A stretch of DNA of 32,306 nt from NCBI RefSeq assembly GCF_001949145.1, contig NW_019091503.1, forward strand, positions 4,955 to 37,260, in the 5' to 3' direction. A program made the translations under genes and the position numbers. The notes beneath the pieces are model-generated. The model was not told where the DNA came from. It searched no databases and was given only the letters and a program-made list of their open reading frames with translations. How positions within the stretch are numbered: position 1 is the first letter of the stretch; each line of letters starts with the position of its first letter. The DNA is from Acanthaster planci (taxonomy: Eukaryota; Echinodermata; Asteroidea; Valvatida; Acanthasteridae). Below, piece by piece: positions 31,431 through 32,306 of this stretch.

Positions 31431-32264
31431 TCAATTTTTGAAAGTATATACTTGGTGGCAATATGGGGCTTCCGTAGATTTCCCTAACCGGGTACTGATG
31501 GATGTAGCCACAGACATCAATAACCCATAGGGTGCATTCCACCAAATTGTTGTATTTCTGCGTGCGAGCTTATGAATATTTTGTGATCCCACGGGATTTT
31601 TAAAATAATACAGGCCATTATCAGGAGGCATCAAACAAATTATTTCTATCAATCCCGAATTTGGGACTGACAGTTTCCACTTGGGGTATTTCTTTGACAA
31701 GAAACCCCAAATTGCAGACCTATTTTGGATAGAGGCGGACGGCTACATTCGGAAATGAGTGCTCAGTTTTACTGCTATTTGGGGGTATCTTCGTTCAAAG
31801 GCGAATAAAAAAAATCGTGGCTTATCCCCATGAAATTGAAACGAAAAGTGATCTTCTGGCCCTAATCTTGAATTTCTAGTGAAAAAACGGAGGCCAACCT
31901 CTTCACGAGAGTCACAGGCGGCGCTATTTCGGTCCGATTTTGTACCGTTTTCTTTGGGCGTGTATTTGGTGTAGTACAACCATAGGGGTGCAGACCACTA
32001 ATTCAAGTGAGAATTTCTGACCAGCTCATTAGCATTAAAAGTGGCCCCTTCCACAGTATTTTTTGAAAAAAGGAGATTGTTTGGCCCCCAAAATGGTGAG
32101 ATTGTGTAAATCGTCGCCAGAATCAACTCCCTGGGTCTTTGAGCTTTCATATGAGGGCAGAAGGGCTGAAAACTACGGTTGAAAAATGGTCCTAAGTGCC
32201 CGAGAAAGTTGAGGGTTGCCACTTGAAAAATGGCTACAATCAGACTTCGGAAAAATCACTTTGT
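31431..32264 (-). pseudogene. Candidate decayed coding region of unknown family
   Basis: One minus-strand reading frame is open from about 32264 to 31431 apart from two stops (near 32000-31998 and 31745-31743). At this base composition roughly 15 stops would be expected in some 270 codons. The pieces read, for example, FFNRSFQPFCPHMKAQRPRE, NSRLGPEDHFSFQFHGDKPR and KYPKWKLSVPNSGLIEI. Composition is protein-like, with aromatic and charged residues mixed. No motif is recognised. It may be an old transposable-element ORF or a pseudogene. Confidence 0.35.
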
Positions 32265-32306
32265 GGGGGGTGATTTTGTTTTGTGGGAATAATTAAAAAT
32301 TTAATT

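Noticed and set aside
1-32306. Search for tRNA, rRNA and CRISPR arrays
   Set aside because: No tRNA B-box with cloverleaf potential, no rRNA segments and no regularly spaced direct repeats of CRISPR type were seen. The 68-bp array at 23241 has no spacers.

Overview
The window is metazoan nuclear DNA: AT-rich, with spliced genes, long introns, a decayed LINE and many interspersed repeats. The self-complementary word ACATGTAC/TACATGTA recurs more than twenty times. Together with the gene families present, this suggests a marine invertebrate, most likely a deuterostome (echinoderm, hemichordate or cephalochordate). The species cannot be fixed from the sequence alone.

Layout. (1) 125-303, minus: an exon-like 3' end of an unrecognised protein. 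(2) 1736-8290, plus: a complete five-exon GADD45-family gene (177 aa) with a 3'UTR. A p53-type response element lies about 1 kb upstream of its ATG, and a perfect C/EBP-ATF composite site lies just inside intron 1. (3) 8300-13300: no gene recognised, only diverged repeats including an inverted pair. (4) 13873-15978, plus: a gene derived from a DDE_Tnp_4 transposase. It has an intact exon of about 390 codons, but two of the three expected catalytic acids are replaced; a preceding exon looks like the end of a THAP domain. (5) 16790-19840, minus: a dead CR1/L2-like LINE with frameshifts and mutated reverse transcriptase active-site motifs. (6) 21584-23529, minus: a complete four-exon carbohydrate sulfotransferase of the CHST8-14 (HNK-1/chondroitin) family, 370 aa. 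A perfect 3 x 68 bp tandem repeat triplicates the splice donor of its first coding exon. (7) 24000-32306: no confident gene. It holds a promoter-like CCAAT + CRE pair, hairpins, a G-quadruplex motif, short repeats, an interstitial telomeric repeat and, at the right edge, a minus-strand frame with far too few stops that looks like decayed coding DNA.

The two solid genes are unrelated in function: a nuclear stress-response regulator and a Golgi sulfotransferase. There is no operon-like logic. The best candidates for something new are the apparently exapted, catalytically dead transposase gene and the triplicated splice donor.
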